This document shows positions 54,144 to 64,000 of a stretch of 64,000 nucleotides of DNA, piece after piece. Under the pieces are notes generated by a model that saw only the letters and a list, made by a program, of their open reading frames with translations, did no database searches and was not told where the DNA came from. The translations under genes and the position numbers were made by a program. The first letter of the stretch is position 1. Each line of letters starts with the position of its first letter. The stretch is from the NCBI GenBank assembly GCA_034189165.1, contig JAXHVN010000044.1, positions 46,028 through 110,027 on the forward strand. The letters run 5' to 3'. This DNA comes from JAASSS01 sp021767745 (GTDB lineage Bacteria > Pseudomonadota > Gammaproteobacteria > UBA5335).

Positions 54144-54548
54144 ATGGTGGCAGCAGCGCTGCAGACCGCGCCGGATGGCGTGCTCAAGGTTTTTCCGAAC
54201 CCCAATCCGGAACGGGACTATAGCATCCGCATCCGCATTCCCGAGTTCACCTGCCTGTGCCCGGTGACGGGACAGCCGGACTTCGCCGTGCTGCACCTGG
54301 CCTACGTGCCGGCGGCCCAGTGCGTGGAGTTGAAGTCACTCAAGCTCTATGTGTGGGGCTTTCGCGACCGCGGCGCGTATCACGAGGCCGTCACCAACGC
54401 CATCGTGGCGGATCTGGTCACGGCCGTCGAACCACGCTTCCTGCGGCTGAGGGCCGAGTTCAACGTGCGCGGCGGCCTGTACACCGACGTGGTGGTGGAA
54501 CACACGGCGCCAGGCTGGACCCCGCCGCCGGTGGTCGCGCTGCCGTGA
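54144..54548 (+). CDS. queF: NADPH-dependent 7-cyano-7-deazaguanine reductase, short type
   Basis: A 134-residue enzyme of queuosine synthesis that reduces preQ0 nitrile to preQ1 amine. It has the unimodular form. [20 protein letters not shown] and [10 protein letters not shown] hold the nucleophilic cysteine (C39) and the nearby Asp; [20 protein letters not shown] is the QueF motif. I chose the ATG at 54144 since GGGAG ends six bases upstream; ATGs at 54117 and 54138 are also in frame. It lies divergent from smc with a short gap and is followed by dksA. Other queuosine genes are not in the window. Confidence 0.93.
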   Translation: MVAAALQTAPDGVLKVFPNPNPERDYSIRIRIPEFTCLCPVTGQPDFAVLHLAYVPAAQCVELKSLKLYVWGFRDRGAYHEAVTNAIVADLVTAVEPRFLRLRAEFNVRGGLYTDVVVEHTAPGWTPPPVVALP

Positions 54549-54578
54549 AGATTTTTCAGCCGCTGCCGCCCAAAGGCT

Positions 54579-54607
54579 TGTTGCGCAACATCGCTTTTGC
54601 TATAGAT
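54579..54607 (+). promoter_or_regulatory. Probable sigma70 promoter of dksA
   Basis: TTGTTG and TATAGA are separated by 17 bases. The region just downstream (GATGCGCCC) is GC rich, as in stringently controlled promoters. The predicted start of transcription is about 20-25 bases before the dksA ATG. The call is by eye only. Confidence 0.55.
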
Positions 54608-54636
54608 GCGCCCTTTTCAATGCCAGCCTCGTTGCG

Positions 54637-55101
54637 ATGAACCCGATGCCAGCTTCCAAAGAAAGTTCGATTGCCGACTCGCCAGCGCCTGCGGTCAAGG
54701 GCTTCGTGCCCTATGAGGCCGCCGCTGACGAGGAGTACATGAACGAGGCTCAGAGCGAGCACTTCCGGCAGATCCTGCTGCGGTGGAAGCAGGAGCTGAT
54801 GGAGGAGGTCGATCGCACGCTGCACCATATGCAGGACGATGCGGCGAACTTCCCCGATCCGAACGACCGCGCCAGCCAGGAATCGGAATTCAGCCTGGAG
54901 CTGCGAACCCGCGACCGGGAGCGCAAGCTGCTGAAGAAGATCAACGAGGCGCTGGAGAAGCTCGACGCCGGCGACTACGGCTATTGCGAAAGCTGCGGCA
55001 TCGAGATCGGCATCCGCCGTCTGGAAGCACGGCCGACTGCCACGCAGTGCGTCGACTGCAAGACCCTCGACGAGATCCGGGAGAAGCAGTTCGGGCGCTG
55101 A
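54637..55101 (+). CDS. dksA: RNA polymerase-binding transcription factor DksA
   Basis: A 154-residue stringent-response cofactor that acts with ppGpp in the RNA polymerase secondary channel. The coiled-coil tip carries the acidic loop FPDPNDRASQESE with the DxxDxA motif. The zinc finger has two cysteine pairs (GYCESCGIE and TQCVDCKTLDE). The N-terminal 35 residues are variable. An ATG three codons downstream is an alternative start, and no strong ribosome site is seen for either. A promoter with a GC-rich discriminator lies upstream, and gluQ follows, as in many gammaproteobacteria. Confidence 0.97.
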   Translation: MNPMPASKESSIADSPAPAVKGFVPYEAAADEEYMNEAQSEHFRQILLRWKQELMEEVDRTLHHMQDDAANFPDPNDRASQESEFSLELRTRDRERKLLKKINEALEKLDAGDYGYCESCGIEIGIRRLEARPTATQCVDCKTLDEIREKQFGR

Positions 55102-55102
55102 G

Positions 55103-56017
55103 CCGGCGCCCGGCACCGCGGGTCCGGTCGGACGCTTCGCGCCCTCGCCCACCGGCGCGCTGCACTTCGGCGGCGCCGTTACCGCGCTGGCCAGCTGGCT
55201 GGCGGCGCGCCATGCCGGTGGCGGCTGGCGCCTGCGCATCGACGATCATGACCCGCCGCGCACCCGGGCGCAGGCGCTTGCCTCGCTGCCCACATCGCTG
55301 GCGCGCCTCGGACTGCATTGGGACGGTCCGATCCAGTTCCAGCAGCCGCTGTACGCCGAGCACCGGGCCCGGCGAGACGACCTGTTGCGACAGGACCTGG
55401 CGTACTGGTGCGGCTGCAGCCGACGCGAGATCGCCGCCGCGGCCCGGCCAGGGCCGGCCGGTCGGGTCTATGGCGGCCACTGCCGGGAGCTAGGGCTGGC
55501 ACCGGCGGCACACCGGTCGGTGCGCCTGCGTGTCGACCCGTTGCGGACCGTGACACTGGACGATGGCATCCAGGGCCGGATAGGCGCGACCGGCGCCGAG
55601 CTCGGTGACTTCCTCATCTGGCGCGCCGACGACCTGCCCGCCTACCAGCTGGCGGCTGTGGGCGCCGACGCGGCGGCCGGCATCACCCAGCTGCTGCGTG
55701 GCTACGACCTCGTCCACGCGACGCTGATGCAGCAACTGCTGCGTGAGGCGCTGCGACTGGCGCAGCCGCAGGTCATGCATGTGCCGCTGGCGACGAACCC
55801 GGCGGGCGTCAAGCTGAGCAAGGCCAGCGAGGCGGTGCCAGTGGACCGGCGAGCCCCACCCGCGCTCCTGCGCGCGGCGCTGCAGTTTCTCGGCCAGCCT
55901 GCGCCACCCATCCACCTGCATGAGCCGGAGACTATCCTCGCCTTCGCCTGCGAGCACTGGCAGCTCGCCGCGGTGCCGCGGCTGGCCGCGAAACCTGCAC
56001 CGCCTGTGGCACTCTGA
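55103..56017 (+). CDS. gluQ: Glutamyl-Q tRNA(Asp) synthetase, start codon not found
   Basis: A glutamyl-tRNA-synthetase paralogue that glutamylates queuosine in tRNA-Asp. The family start [15 protein letters not shown] is intact; [24 protein letters not shown] with YGGHCREL (zinc site) and [10 protein letters not shown] (KMSKS equivalent) follow, over about 300 residues. There is no ATG, GTG or TTG in this frame between an in-frame stop at 54932 and a TTG at 55385, which lies past the essential N-terminal motif. I place the left edge just after the dksA stop; the real start may be non-canonical, or the sequence may hold an error. queF and tRNA modification give functional context. Confidence 0.82.
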   Translation, partial: PAPGTAGPVGRFAPSPTGALHFGGAVTALASWLAARHAGGGWRLRIDDHDPPRTRAQALASLPTSLARLGLHWDGPIQFQQPLYAEHRARRDDLLRQDLAYWCGCSRREIAAAARPGPAGRVYGGHCRELGLAPAAHRSVRLRVDPLRTVTLDDGIQGRIGATGAELGDFLIWRADDLPAYQLAAVGADAAAGITQLLRGYDLVHATLMQQLLREALRLAQPQVMHVPLATNPAGVKLSKASEAVPVDRRAPPALLRAALQFLGQPAPPIHLHEPETILAFACEHWQLAAVPRLAAKPAPPVAL

Positions 56018-56046
56018 GGTTTGGCGAGAGAGCGAGGAGACAGGCG

Positions 56047-57984
<1,938 letters not shown>

Positions 57985-57997
57985 CGGCGTCCACCCG

Positions 57998-58025
57998 ACC
58001 GGCCGCGGCAGGCGCCGCGGCCGGT
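57998..58025. terminator. Bidirectional hairpin between convergent acs and pnp
   Basis: ACCGGCCGCGGC and GCCGCGGCCGGT form a perfect 12-bp stem with a four-base loop, midway between the stops of acs and pnp. There is no T-tract, but the position between convergent genes suggests a shared terminator. Confidence 0.65.
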
Positions 58026-58042
58026 GCCAGTGAACAGCCGAC

Positions 58043-60142
58043 TCAGTCGGTTTCGGCCTGCACGGCCTTCATGCTGAGGCGCACCCGGCCCTGCCGGTCG
58101 ATTTCGAGCACCTTGACCGAGACGGTCTCGCCCTCCGAAAGATAGTCGGAGACCTGCTCGACCCGTTCCTCGGCGATCTGCGAGATATGCACCAGACCGT
58201 CGCGGCCCGGCAGGATCGTGACGAAGGCGCCGAAATCGGTGATGCGAGCCACCCGACCCTCGTAGATCCGCCCGACCTCGACGTCCGCCACGATCTCCTC
58301 GATGCGCCGGCGCGCCTCGTCGGCCGCCGCCTTGTCGACCGAGGCGATCTTGACGGTGCCATCGTCGGTGATGTCGATGGTCGTGCCCGTCTCTTCGGTG
58401 AGCTGGCGAATGGTGCTGCCGCCCTTGCCGATCACGTCGCGGATCTTCTCCGGGTTGATCTGCAGCGTCGTGATCCGCGGCGCCCACGCCGACATCTCTT
58501 CGCTCGGATGGCCGATCACCGCCGCCATCTGCTCGAGGATGTGCACCCGCCCCTCACGCGCCTGCGACAGCGCCTGGGCCATGATCTCCCGGGTGATGCC
58601 GTCGATCTTGATGTCCATCTGCAGCGCGGTGACGCCGGCAGCCGTGCCGGCCACCTTGAAGTCCATGTCGCCCAGATGATCCTCGTCGCCGAGGATGTCG
58701 GTCAGCACGGCGAAGCGCTCGCCTTCCTTGATCAGGCCCATGGCGATGCCCGCCACGGCGTCCTTGATCGGCACGCCGGCCGACATCAGCGACAGGCTGG
58801 AGCCGCAGACGGTCGCCATGGAGCTCGAGCCGTTGGACTCGGTGATCTCCGAGACCAGCCGCAGCACGTAGGGGAATTCCTCCGGCGTCGGCAGCACCGC
58901 TTCCAGCGCTCGCCGGGCCAGGCGGCCGTGGCCGATCTCGCGCCGCTTGGGCGAGCCGACGAAGCCGGTTTCACCGACGCTGTAGGGCGGGAAGTTGTAG
59001 TGCAGCATGAAGGCGTCCTTGCGTTCGCCTTCCAGGGCATCGATCACCTGCGCATCGCGCCCGGTGCCGAGCGTGGTCACCACGATCGCCTGGGTCTCGC
59101 CGCGGGTGAACAGCGCGCTGCCATGCGTACGCGGCAACACGCCCACCTCGATGGTAATCGGCCGCACGGTGGTGAGATCGCGTCCATCGATGCGGGGCTG
59201 CCCTTCGAGGATGCGCCCGCGGACCAGCCGCTTCTCCAGCCTGGCGACCGCATCGGCCACCTCGCGGGCACTCGGACCCGCCGCGTCCTCGCCGGCGAGC
59301 TGCTCGCTCAGCGACGCGCGCAGCGCGGCCAGCCGTTCCTGGCGCTCCTGCTTCTGGCTGAGACCGTAGGCCTCGGCGATCGCCTGCGATGCCGCCGACT
59401 CCACCTGCGCCGCCAGGTCCTGGCTGGCCGCTGCCGGCTGCCAGTCCCAGGCCGGCCGCGCGGCTTCTGCCGCCAGCTCGGCGATGACGTCGATGGCGCT
59501 CTGCATCTGCTCGTGGCCGAACATCACCGCGTCCAGCATCTCGGCCTCGGTGAGCCGGTCGGCCTGGGACTCGACCATCAGTACCGCATCACGGGTACCC
59601 GCCACGACCAGATCGAGCCGCGAGCCGGCCAGCTGCGACGCCGTCGGGTTCAGCAGGTACTTGCCATCGGCGAAACCGACCCGCGCCCCGCCGATCGGAC
59701 CCTGGAAGGGGATGCCGGAGAGCGTCAGTGCGGCCGAGGCGCCGAGCATCGCCGGGATGTCCGGATCGACCTCGGGGTCCACGGAGATGACGGTCGCGAT
59801 CACCTGCACCTCGTTGTAGAACCCCTTCGGGAACAGCGGTCGCAGCGGCCGATCGATCAGCCGCGAGGTGAGCACTTCCTTCTCGCTTGGCCGGCCCTCG
59901 CGCTTGAAGAAACCACCCGGGATGCGGCCGGCAGCGTAAGTACGCTCCTGGTAATTCACCGTCAGCGGAAAGAAATCCTGCCCCGGCTGCGCCGTCTTGC
60001 GTCCGACTGCGGTGACCAGAACAACGGTATCGCCCATGCTGACGAGGACGGCGCCGTCCGCCTGCCGGGCGATGCGGCCGGTCTCGAGAGTGACCTGGCA
60101 GTCACCGTACTGGAATTGCTTGCGTATGGGATTGGGTGCCAC
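58043..60142 (-). CDS. pnp: Polyribonucleotide nucleotidyltransferase
   Basis: A 699-residue phosphorolytic 3'-5' exoribonuclease of the RNA degradosome. Two RNase PH domains (for example [20 protein letters not shown] and later [20 protein letters not shown]) flank an alpha-helical linker. A KH domain ([20 protein letters not shown]) and an S1 domain ([20 protein letters not shown]) end the protein. Length is standard. It follows rpsO with an intrinsic terminator between, as in enteric bacteria, where RNase III cleavage near this site controls pnp. Confidence 0.98.
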   Translation of the reverse strand: MAPNPIRKQFQYGDCQVTLETGRIARQADGAVLVSMGDTVVLVTAVGRKTAQPGQDFFPLTVNYQERTYAAGRIPGGFFKREGRPSEKEVLTSRLIDRPLRPLFPKGFYNEVQVIATVISVDPEVDPDIPAMLGASAALTLSGIPFQGPIGGARVGFADGKYLLNPTASQLAGSRLDLVVAGTRDAVLMVESQADRLTEAEMLDAVMFGHEQMQSAIDVIAELAAEAARPAWDWQPAAASQDLAAQVESAASQAIAEAYGLSQKQERQERLAALRASLSEQLAGEDAAGPSAREVADAVARLEKRLVRGRILEGQPRIDGRDLTTVRPITIEVGVLPRTHGSALFTRGETQAIVVTTLGTGRDAQVIDALEGERKDAFMLHYNFPPYSVGETGFVGSPKRREIGHGRLARRALEAVLPTPEEFPYVLRLVSEITESNGSSSMATVCGSSLSLMSAGVPIKDAVAGIAMGLIKEGERFAVLTDILGDEDHLGDMDFKVAGTAAGVTALQMDIKIDGITREIMAQALSQAREGRVHILEQMAAVIGHPSEEMSAWAPRITTLQINPEKIRDVIGKGGSTIRQLTEETGTTIDITDDGTVKIASVDKAAADEARRRIEEIVADVEVGRIYEGRVARITDFGAFVTILPGRDGLVHISQIAEERVEQVSDYLSEGETVSVKVLEIDRQGRVRLSMKAVQAETD

Positions 60143-60172
60143 GTAGAGCCTCTGAATCTTGCGGTCTCGGAT

Positions 60173-60200
60173 AAGAAAACTCCGGCATCTTGCCGGAGTT
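60173..60200 (-). terminator. Intrinsic terminator between rpsO and pnp
   Basis: On the minus strand AACTCCGGCA and TGCCGGAGTT pair perfectly over 10 bp around a three-base loop and lead into TTTTCTT. It begins nine bases after the rpsO stop and ends about 30 bases before the pnp ATG, so pnp depends on read-through or its own promoter. Confidence 0.88.
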
Positions 60201-60208
60201 CCGTGTCG

Positions 60209-60478
60209 CTATCGGCGCAATCCGAGGCGCTGGATCAGGTTCGCGTAACGACCCTCGTCCCGCCCCTTCAGGTAGTCCAGCAGCTTGCGGCGCTGGCTGA
60301 CCAGCTTGAGCAGCCCGCGGCGGGAGTGGTGGTCCTGCTTGTGGACCGAAAAATGCCCCGTCAGCTGCTGGATACGCGCCGTAAGCAGCGCCACCTGCAC
60401 TTCCGGAGAACCGGTATCATCCTCCGAGAGCCGATATTCGGCTGCAATCGAACGCTTCTGTTCCGCAGTCAGAGACAT
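60209..60478 (-). CDS. rpsO: 30S ribosomal protein S15
   Basis: An 89-residue primary 16S rRNA-binding protein. [20 protein letters not shown], then [40 protein letters not shown] and [20 protein letters not shown] are a textbook S15. I chose the ATG at 60478, which has GGAG five bases upstream; a GTG two codons earlier is less likely. It lies between truB and pnp, and an intrinsic terminator follows. Confidence 0.98.
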   Translation of the reverse strand: MSLTAEQKRSIAAEYRLSEDDTGSPEVQVALLTARIQQLTGHFSVHKQDHHSRRGLLKLVSQRRKLLDYLKGRDEGRYANLIQRLGLRR

Positions 60479-60579
60479 TGCCACTCCGCAGGTAAATCTG
60501 TCGTCATTGGTAAACCGGCAATTTTAGTACGCTGGCAGCAGCCGAACAAGCCAGCGATGCTTTTTCCGCCGATGCCCGC

Positions 60580-61521
60580 TCAGCATGCACCGCGGCCGAC
60601 CATCAGCCGACGTGGCGCCACGCGGCCGTCGTCGAGTGCCTCGCCCATGCCGAGGAACTGGCCGGAGGCACGATACATCCGCACCCAACCGGGCGGCGGC
60701 GCATGCGGTACGAACACCGGATTGCCCCGCAACACGCAGTAGGCGCTGTCCTCGGGCAGGTCGATCGCCGGCCAGCTGCCGAGCGCGGTATCGGCCGGCA
60801 GCAGCAGCTCATCGAGAGTTTCCCCCGCCTCGGCGCGTTCGGCCAGTGCCGCCAGCGTCAACGCCGGGGCGGCCGGGTTCGCCAGCGTGAACGGGCCCGC
60901 CGCCGTGCGCCGCAGCGCCGTCACATGGGCGCAGCTGCCGAGTGTCGCGGCGAGGTCCTCGACCAGCGTCCTGACATAGGTCCCCTTGGAACAGTGCACC
61001 CGCAGCGCCGCCCGCACGTCCTGCTGCCACAGCAGCTCGAGCGCGTGGATGCGCACCTGGCGCGGCTCGCGTTCGACGTCGAGTCCCTGACGGGCAAGCC
61101 GGTACAGCCGCTCGCCCTGATGCTTGACCGCCGAATACATCGGTGGGATCTGACTGATCTCGCCGACGAACCGGGGCAGCACCTCGGCGAGCGCGGCCAG
61201 CTGCCCGGCCGTTGCCGGGCACTCCCGTGTCACCTCACCCTCCGCATCGCCGGTCCGTGTGGCGATGCCGAAGCGTAGCTCCACCTCGTAGCGCTTATCG
61301 GCGTCGAGCAGGAAGGCCGAGACCTTGGTTGCCCGGCCGAAGCACAGGGGCAGCAGCCCGGTCGCCAGCGGATCGAGATTGCCGGTGTGGCCGGCCTTGC
61401 GGGCACGGAAGAGGCTCCGCGCGCGCTGCAGGGCGGCATTGGAGGACAGCCCGGCCGGCTTGTCCAGCAACAGGATCCCATCCACATCCCGCCGGACGAT
61501 CCGGCGTTGCGTTTGCTTCAT
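60580..61521 (-). CDS. truB: tRNA pseudouridine(55) synthase
   Basis: A 313-residue enzyme that makes pseudouridine 55 in the T-loop of tRNAs. GILLLDKPAGLSSNAALQRA, HTGNLDPLATGLLPLCFGRA (catalytic Asp), PPMYSAVKHQGERLYRLARQ and CSKGTYVRTLVEDLAATLGS are the family blocks. A small C-terminal PUA-like extension ends with RRLMVGRGAC. It lies in the conserved infB-rbfA-truB-rpsO order, 38 bases after rbfA and 101 before rpsO. Confidence 0.97.
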   Translation of the reverse strand: MKQTQRRIVRRDVDGILLLDKPAGLSSNAALQRARSLFRARKAGHTGNLDPLATGLLPLCFGRATKVSAFLLDADKRYEVELRFGIATRTGDAEGEVTRECPATAGQLAALAEVLPRFVGEISQIPPMYSAVKHQGERLYRLARQGLDVEREPRQVRIHALELLWQQDVRAALRVHCSKGTYVRTLVEDLAATLGSCAHVTALRRTAAGPFTLANPAAPALTLAALAERAEAGETLDELLLPADTALGSWPAIDLPEDSAYCVLRGNPVFVPHAPPPGWVRMYRASGQFLGMGEALDDGRVAPRRLMVGRGAC

Positions 61522-61559
61522 GTTCGCTCGTATCGAAGAGGATCGCGCCAGTGCCGGCG

Positions 61560-61946
61560 CTAGTCGTCAGCGGGCTCGGTCGAATCCGGCCCCTCGTCGC
61601 GCCGGCGTGCCTGCCGAATCAGCTGATCCATGCGCGCGGCCTCATCCAGCATGCGATCGTAGACGAAGCGCAGTTGGGGCACCTTCTTCATGCGCAGACG
61701 GCGCACCAGCTGATGGTGCAGATGGGGCGCCGCCCCGTTCAGGATCGCCAGCCGCTCATCCAGCCGATCCTCGGCACCGAGGAAGGCCACCAGGACCCGC
61801 GCCTGGCCGAGATCGCGTGACACCTCCACCGCCGTGACGGTGGCCGGACCCAGCCGCGGATCGCGCACGGCATCGCGCACCAGCTCACTCAGCTCCTGAC
61901 GCAGCGACTCGGCGACCCGTTCGCTGCGCGGAAAGTCGCGCGGCAC
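61560..61946 (-). CDS. rbfA: Ribosome-binding factor A
   Basis: A 128-residue KH-fold factor needed for 16S rRNA 5'-end maturation and cold adaptation. MPRDFPRSERVAESLRQELS, then VTAVEVSRDLGQARVLVAFL and LVRRLRMKKVPQLRFVYDRM are typical. The acidic tail is short. It lies three bases after infB and 38 before truB, so it is cotranscribed. Confidence 0.97.
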   Translation of the reverse strand: MPRDFPRSERVAESLRQELSELVRDAVRDPRLGPATVTAVEVSRDLGQARVLVAFLGAEDRLDERLAILNGAAPHLHHQLVRRLRMKKVPQLRFVYDRMLDEAARMDQLIRQARRRDEGPDSTEPADD

Positions 61947-61949
61947 GCC

Positions 61950-64000
61950 CTAGGCCTCGGCTGCTTCCACGATGCGCTCGAAGACCTCGATCTGATCTCC
62001 GGGCCGCACGTCGTTGTAGTTACGCACCGCGATGCCACATTCCGTGCCGGCTCGCACTTCCTGGACGTCGTCCTTGAAGCGACGCAGCGATTCCAGCTCG
62101 CCCTCGTAAATGACGACGTTGTCGCGCAGCACCCGAATCGGGCTGCTGCGCCGCACGCTGCCATCGACCACCAGGCAGCCGGCGACGGCGCCCATCTTCG
62201 AGGAGTGGAACACGTCGCGCACCTCGGCGAGGCCCACCATTTCCTCGCGCACTCGCGGCGCCATCATGCCGCTGACGGCGTTGCGAATCTCGTCGATCGC
62301 CTCGTAGATCACGCTGTAGTAGCGCAGATCCACGTCCTGCTCGCTCGCCAAGCGGCGTGCGCTGCCGTCGGCCCGCACGTTGAAGCCGATGATGATGGCC
62401 TGCGAGGCCACGGCGAGATTGATGTCCGACTCGGTGATGCCGCCGGCACCCTGACCGAGCACCCGCACCTGGACCTCGGCATTGGAGACGTCCGAGAGCG
62501 CCTGCTGCAGCGCCTCGGCACTGCCCTGCGTGTCGGCCTTGATGATCAGGTTGAGCTGCTGCTGTTCGACACCTTCGCCCATGCGGTTGAAGACATCTTC
62601 GAGCTTGGTCGCCTGCTGGCGCGCCAGCCGCACATCGCGCGTCTTGCCATGACGATGCGAGGCCACTTCACGCGCCTTGCGCTCGTCGGCCACCACGACC
62701 ATCTCATCGCCCGCCTGCGGGGCGCCAGACAGGCCCAGCACCAGCACCGGCATCGAGGGTCCGGCCGCCGTCACGGCCTCGCCATTCTCGTCGAACATTG
62801 CGCGCACGCGGCCATATTCCTGCCCGCACAGGACGATGTCGCCCTGGCGCAGCGTGCCGTTCTGCACCAGCAGGGTGGCGACCGGGCCACGGCCCTTCTC
62901 CACGCTGGCCTCGACCACGGCGCCGCGCGCCGGGCCATCGGCAACGGCGCTCAGTTCGAGCACCTCCGCCTGCAGCAGGATCGCCTCCAGCAGCTGCTCC
63001 ACACCCTCGCCGGTCTTCGCCGATACCGGGATGAAGATCGCATCGCCACCCCACTCCTCGGGGATGACCTCGTGCTGTGCCAGGTCGTTGCGCACGCGGT
63101 CGAGATCGGCCTCGGGCCGGTCGATCTTGTTCACGGCGACGATCAACGGCACGCCCGCCGCCCGAGCATGCTGGATCGCCTCCACGGTCTGGGGCATGAC
63201 GCTGTCGTCCGCCGCAACCACCAGAATGACGATGTCCGTCATCTTGGCGCCGCGTGCCCGCATGGCGGTGAAGGCCGCGTGACCCGGCGTGTCCAGGAAC
63301 GTGATCGGCTGGCCGCTCGGCGCGGTGACGCGATAGGCACCGATGTGCTGGGTGATACCCCCCGCCTCGCGCGCCGCTACCTGCGTGCTGCGAATCGTAT
63401 CCAGCAGCGTGGTTTTGCCGTGATCGACATGACCCATCACGGTGACCACGGGCGCACGCGCCTCGGCCGCGGCATCTTCCGGCGCGCTCGCGGCGGCATC
63501 GGCCAGCTCGGTCTCGAGCTCGTCGGCATCCAACAGCTTGGGCTTGTGGCCGATCTCGTCCACCACGATCGCGGCGGTTTCCTGGTCGATGGTCTGATTG
63601 ATGGTGGCCATGGCGCCCATGTTCATCATGACCTTGATCACTTCGGTCGCCTTCACGGCCATGCGCTGCGCCAGCTCGCCGACGGTGATGGTCTCCGGGA
63701 TCGGCACTTCCCGCACCACCGGCTGGGTCGGCCGCTCGAAGGCGTGCGGATTGGCATCGCCGCGCTCGACACGCCCGGGACGACGTGACGATTTCTTGCG
63801 CGTGCGCGCCGCCGCGCCCTTCTCCAGGTGCAGTTCCTTGCGACCGTACTTGGTCTTGGCACCACGCCGATCGTCCGTGGCCTCTCGACCACCCCGATTG
63901 CTGCGGCGGGCCTTGGCGCGATCCTCGGCGGTCGGCGGTGTGACCCGCCGCGCCGTCGGTGCCGGTGCGCTCGGCGCGGCCGATGCCGCCTGGCGGCGGG
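61950..64000 (-). CDS. infB: Translation initiation factor IF-2 (5' end outside window)
   Basis: The GTPase that brings initiator tRNA to the ribosome. The frame is open to the right edge, so the protein start lies beyond 64000 and about 683 residues are seen. The N-terminal region visible here is basic and Pro/Ala/Arg rich, followed by the IF2-N module ([20 protein letters not shown]). The G domain shows [24 protein letters not shown] and NKIDRPEAD. Domains III and IV follow to [20 protein letters not shown]. An internal GTG at 63719 is not the real start, because conserved residues continue upstream. Confidence 0.97.
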   Translation of the reverse strand, partial: RRQAASAAPSAPAPTARRVTPPTAEDRAKARRSNRGGREATDDRRGAKTKYGRKELHLEKGAAARTRKKSSRRPGRVERGDANPHAFERPTQPVVREVPIPETITVGELAQRMAVKATEVIKVMMNMGAMATINQTIDQETAAIVVDEIGHKPKLLDADELETELADAAASAPEDAAAEARAPVVTVMGHVDHGKTTLLDTIRSTQVAAREAGGITQHIGAYRVTAPSGQPITFLDTPGHAAFTAMRARGAKMTDIVILVVAADDSVMPQTVEAIQHARAAGVPLIVAVNKIDRPEADLDRVRNDLAQHEVIPEEWGGDAIFIPVSAKTGEGVEQLLEAILLQAEVLELSAVADGPARGAVVEASVEKGRGPVATLLVQNGTLRQGDIVLCGQEYGRVRAMFDENGEAVTAAGPSMPVLVLGLSGAPQAGDEMVVVADERKAREVASHRHGKTRDVRLARQQATKLEDVFNRMGEGVEQQQLNLIIKADTQGSAEALQQALSDVSNAEVQVRVLGQGAGGITESDINLAVASQAIIIGFNVRADGSARRLASEQDVDLRYYSVIYEAIDEIRNAVSGMMAPRVREEMVGLAEVRDVFHSSKMGAVAGCLVVDGSVRRSSPIRVLRDNVVIYEGELESLRRFKDDVQEVRAGTECGIAVRNYNDVRPGDQIEVFERIVEAAEA

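Noticed and set aside
58187..60742. Long plus-strand open frame (851 codons) opposite pnp and rpsO
   Set aside because: His/Arg/Gln-rich antisense shadow crossing two well-identified genes.

Overview
The window is about 64 kb of dense, high-GC (roughly two-thirds by eye) chromosomal core DNA from a gammaproteobacterium. Three blocks point there. The order ihfB-rpsA-cmk-aroA-tyrA-hisC-pheA-serC-gyrA-mtnA / MTA deaminase-ubiG-mupP-yciK matches, apart from extra genes, the PA3161-PA3173 region of Pseudomonas aeruginosa as I know it. The other two are thrS-infC-rpmI-rplT-pheS-pheT-ihfA-merR-tRNA-Pro and smc-zipA-ligA. Extra or differing genes (serA between serC and pheA, a NadQ-type regulator, lapAB-comEA-galU downstream of ihfB) suggest a lineage outside Pseudomonas, perhaps Chromatiales or a relative; this is inference. 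I see no insertion sequence, prophage, CRISPR array, integrase or toxin-antitoxin pair.

Layout. 1-2.7 kb: end of metH and a soluble lytic transglycosylase. 2.7-6.4 kb (minus): bfd under a probable Fur box, nadA, a NadQ-like regulator with an inverted repeat between it and nadA, a gamma-glutamylcyclotransferase-like gene and an alpha/beta hydrolase. 6.4-16.1 kb (minus): tRNA-Pro, merR-like gene, ihfA, pheT, pheS, rplT, rpmI, infC (ATC start), thrS, tRNA-Val, uvrB. 16.2-18.7 kb (plus): aminotransferase, tRNA-Asn and a K+-channel-like protein. 18.8-33.9 kb (minus): galU, comEA-like gene, lapB, lapA, ihfB, rpsA, cmk, aroA, tyrA, hisC, pheA, serA, serC, gyrA. Here serine, phenylalanine, tyrosine and chorismate synthesis are tied by four-base overlaps to nucleotide and ribosome genes.

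34.0-39.5 kb: mtnA faces away from a methylthioadenosine deaminase gene, followed by ubiG, mupP, a degenerate squalene/phytoene-synthase-like gene and a YciK-type dehydrogenase. 39.5-39.9 kb is non-coding with a six-copy heptamer repeat. 39.9-45.8 kb (minus) is a tight seven-gene run: yciO, trpS, scpA, scpB, rluB, a MagIII-like DNA glycosylase and a radical SAM protein. 46-47.5 kb (plus): yciI, bolA and a parvulin lipoprotein. 47.6-54.1 kb (minus): ligA, zipA, smc. 54.1-58.0 kb (plus): queF, dksA, gluQ, acs. 58.0-64.0 kb (minus): pnp, rpsO, truB, rbfA and infB, which runs off the window.

I found no wholly new multi-gene system. The observations I rate highest are: a gluQ reading frame with no ATG, GTG or TTG start; a translationally coupled radical SAM / HhH-GPD glycosylase pair; a tryptophanyl-tRNA synthetase with a near-canonical iron-sulphur cysteine motif; GyrA with valine at position 83; a class II EPSP synthase; a synthase-like protein without its Asp-rich motifs; and several non-coding signals (NadQ operator candidate, Fur box, perfect 16-bp inverted repeat, heptamer array, terminator just upstream of pheS).
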